Source: an uncultured Clostridia bacterium
GTDB lineage: Bacteria; Bacillota; Clostridia; Oscillospirales; Ruminococcaceae
NCBI GenBank assembly: GCA_947302065.1
Contig: CAMYUO010000157.1
Location: forward strand, 1 to 5,431
Length of the DNA stretch: 5,431 nucleotides
Direction of reading: 5' to 3'
Positions 5,168-5,431 of this stretch are shown here, piece after piece. Below the pieces are notes generated by a model that searched no databases, was not told where the DNA came from, and saw only the letters and a list, made by a program, of their open reading frames with translations. Each line of letters begins with the position of its first letter. The first letter of the stretch is position 1. A program made the position numbers and the translations under genes.

Positions 5168-5230
5168 TCCTTGGGGGCTTTCCGATCATGCCCCACACCG
5201 TTCACAAGCGAACAGACTCAGTGCGCTAAA
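5168..5230 (+). repeat. Second intergenic repeat, copy 2
   Basis: TCCTTGGGGGCTTTCCG (5168-5184) is an exact inverted match to 2927-2943. Weaker similarity continues to AGTGCGCTAA (5220-5229). The hairpin here is reduced to GGGGC/GCCCC, suggesting decay. It lies just upstream of rsmG. Confidence 0.55.
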
Positions 5231-5241
5231 ACAAAACTCCC

Positions 5242-5261
5242 TTAAAGAAAGGAAGCTTTAA
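5242..5261 (+). promoter_or_regulatory. rsmG ribosome binding site in a potential hairpin loop
   Basis: The Shine-Dalgarno-like AAAGGAAG (5248-5255) is exactly the 8-nt interval between TTAAAG (5242-5247) and CTTTAA (5256-5261), which are reverse complements. The second arm ends at the base before the ATG at 5262. The stem is A/T-rich and weak. Confidence 0.5.
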
Positions 5262-5431
5262 ATGATAATTGAAACAGGCAGGTTTATAAAAATGTTCGCC
5301 GATGCAGGCATCGTGCTGACCGAGGAACAGGTCTACCGCCTCGGTATGTACAGCGAAATGCTCGTGCAGTGGAACGAAAAAATAAACCTCACCGCAATAA
5401 CCGATGCCGAGGGCATCAGCATCAAACACTT
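5262..5431 (+). CDS. rsmG: 16S rRNA (guanine-527-N7)-methyltransferase RsmG (GidB), 5' part only
   Basis: Fifty-six complete codons, MIIETGRFIKMFADAGIVLT onward, cut off by the window end. The family is about 210-240 residues. The segment LVQWNEKINLTAITD followed by IKHF is characteristic of RsmG, whose N-terminus usually has a WN-KxNLTAI block and then a KHFLDS block. The SAM-binding glycine-rich motif lies beyond the window and cannot be checked. The enzyme methylates N7 of G527 in the 530 loop of 16S rRNA, and its loss gives low-level streptomycin resistance in several bacteria. Position after mnmG is the classic Firmicutes order, though the 373-nt palindrome-rich gap is unusually long. 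An AAAGGA-type ribosome site lies 6-8 nt upstream. Confidence 0.93.
   Translation, partial: MIIETGRFIKMFADAGIVLTEEQVYRLGMYSEMLVQWNEKINLTAITDAEGISIKH

Overview
This window looks like a chromosomal segment of a low-to-mid GC Gram-positive bacterium, most likely a Clostridia member close to Ruminococcus/Oscillospiraceae. That placement is an inference. It rests on strong AGGAGG-type Shine-Dalgarno sites, sigma-A-type promoters with 17-bp spacers, the order mnmE-mnmG-rsmG (classically near oriC in Firmicutes), a YfhO-family membrane protein next door, and small G/C-rich palindromic intergenic repeats of a kind I associate with Ruminococcus genomes.

Layout. 1-901 (minus strand) is the 5' part of a YfhO-family polytopic membrane protein whose 3' end lies outside the window. 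902-1274 is a divergent intergenic region with two facing, near-consensus, extended -10 promoters: one for yfhO (minus) and one for mnmE (plus). A roughly 228-nt mnmE leader follows. 1275-2642 is mnmE, complete. 2643-3007 is a repeat-rich gap. 3008-4888 is mnmG, complete. 4889-5261 is a gap packed with palindromes. 5262-5431 is the start of rsmG, cut by the window end.

How the genes work together. MnmE (a K+-dependent GTPase that binds a folate C1 donor) and MnmG (an FAD enzyme) form the MnmEG complex. It installs the (carboxymethyl)aminomethyl group on C5 of the wobble uridine U34 of certain tRNAs. RsmG methylates G527 of 16S rRNA. The three make a decoding-fidelity cluster. YfhO is probably unrelated (cell-surface glycosylation) and divergently transcribed.

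The most unusual signal is between the genes. mnmE is bracketed by two inverted copies of a roughly 120-bp element made of two hairpins (1131-1254 and 2643-2763). The paired bases differ between copies, but pairing is kept. mnmG is bracketed by inverted copies of a second, smaller repeat (about 2884-2943 and 5168-5230). The mnmG-rsmG gap also holds at least six palindromes, which can be drawn as one nested multi-branched fold. None of these hairpins has the U-tract of a canonical intrinsic terminator.
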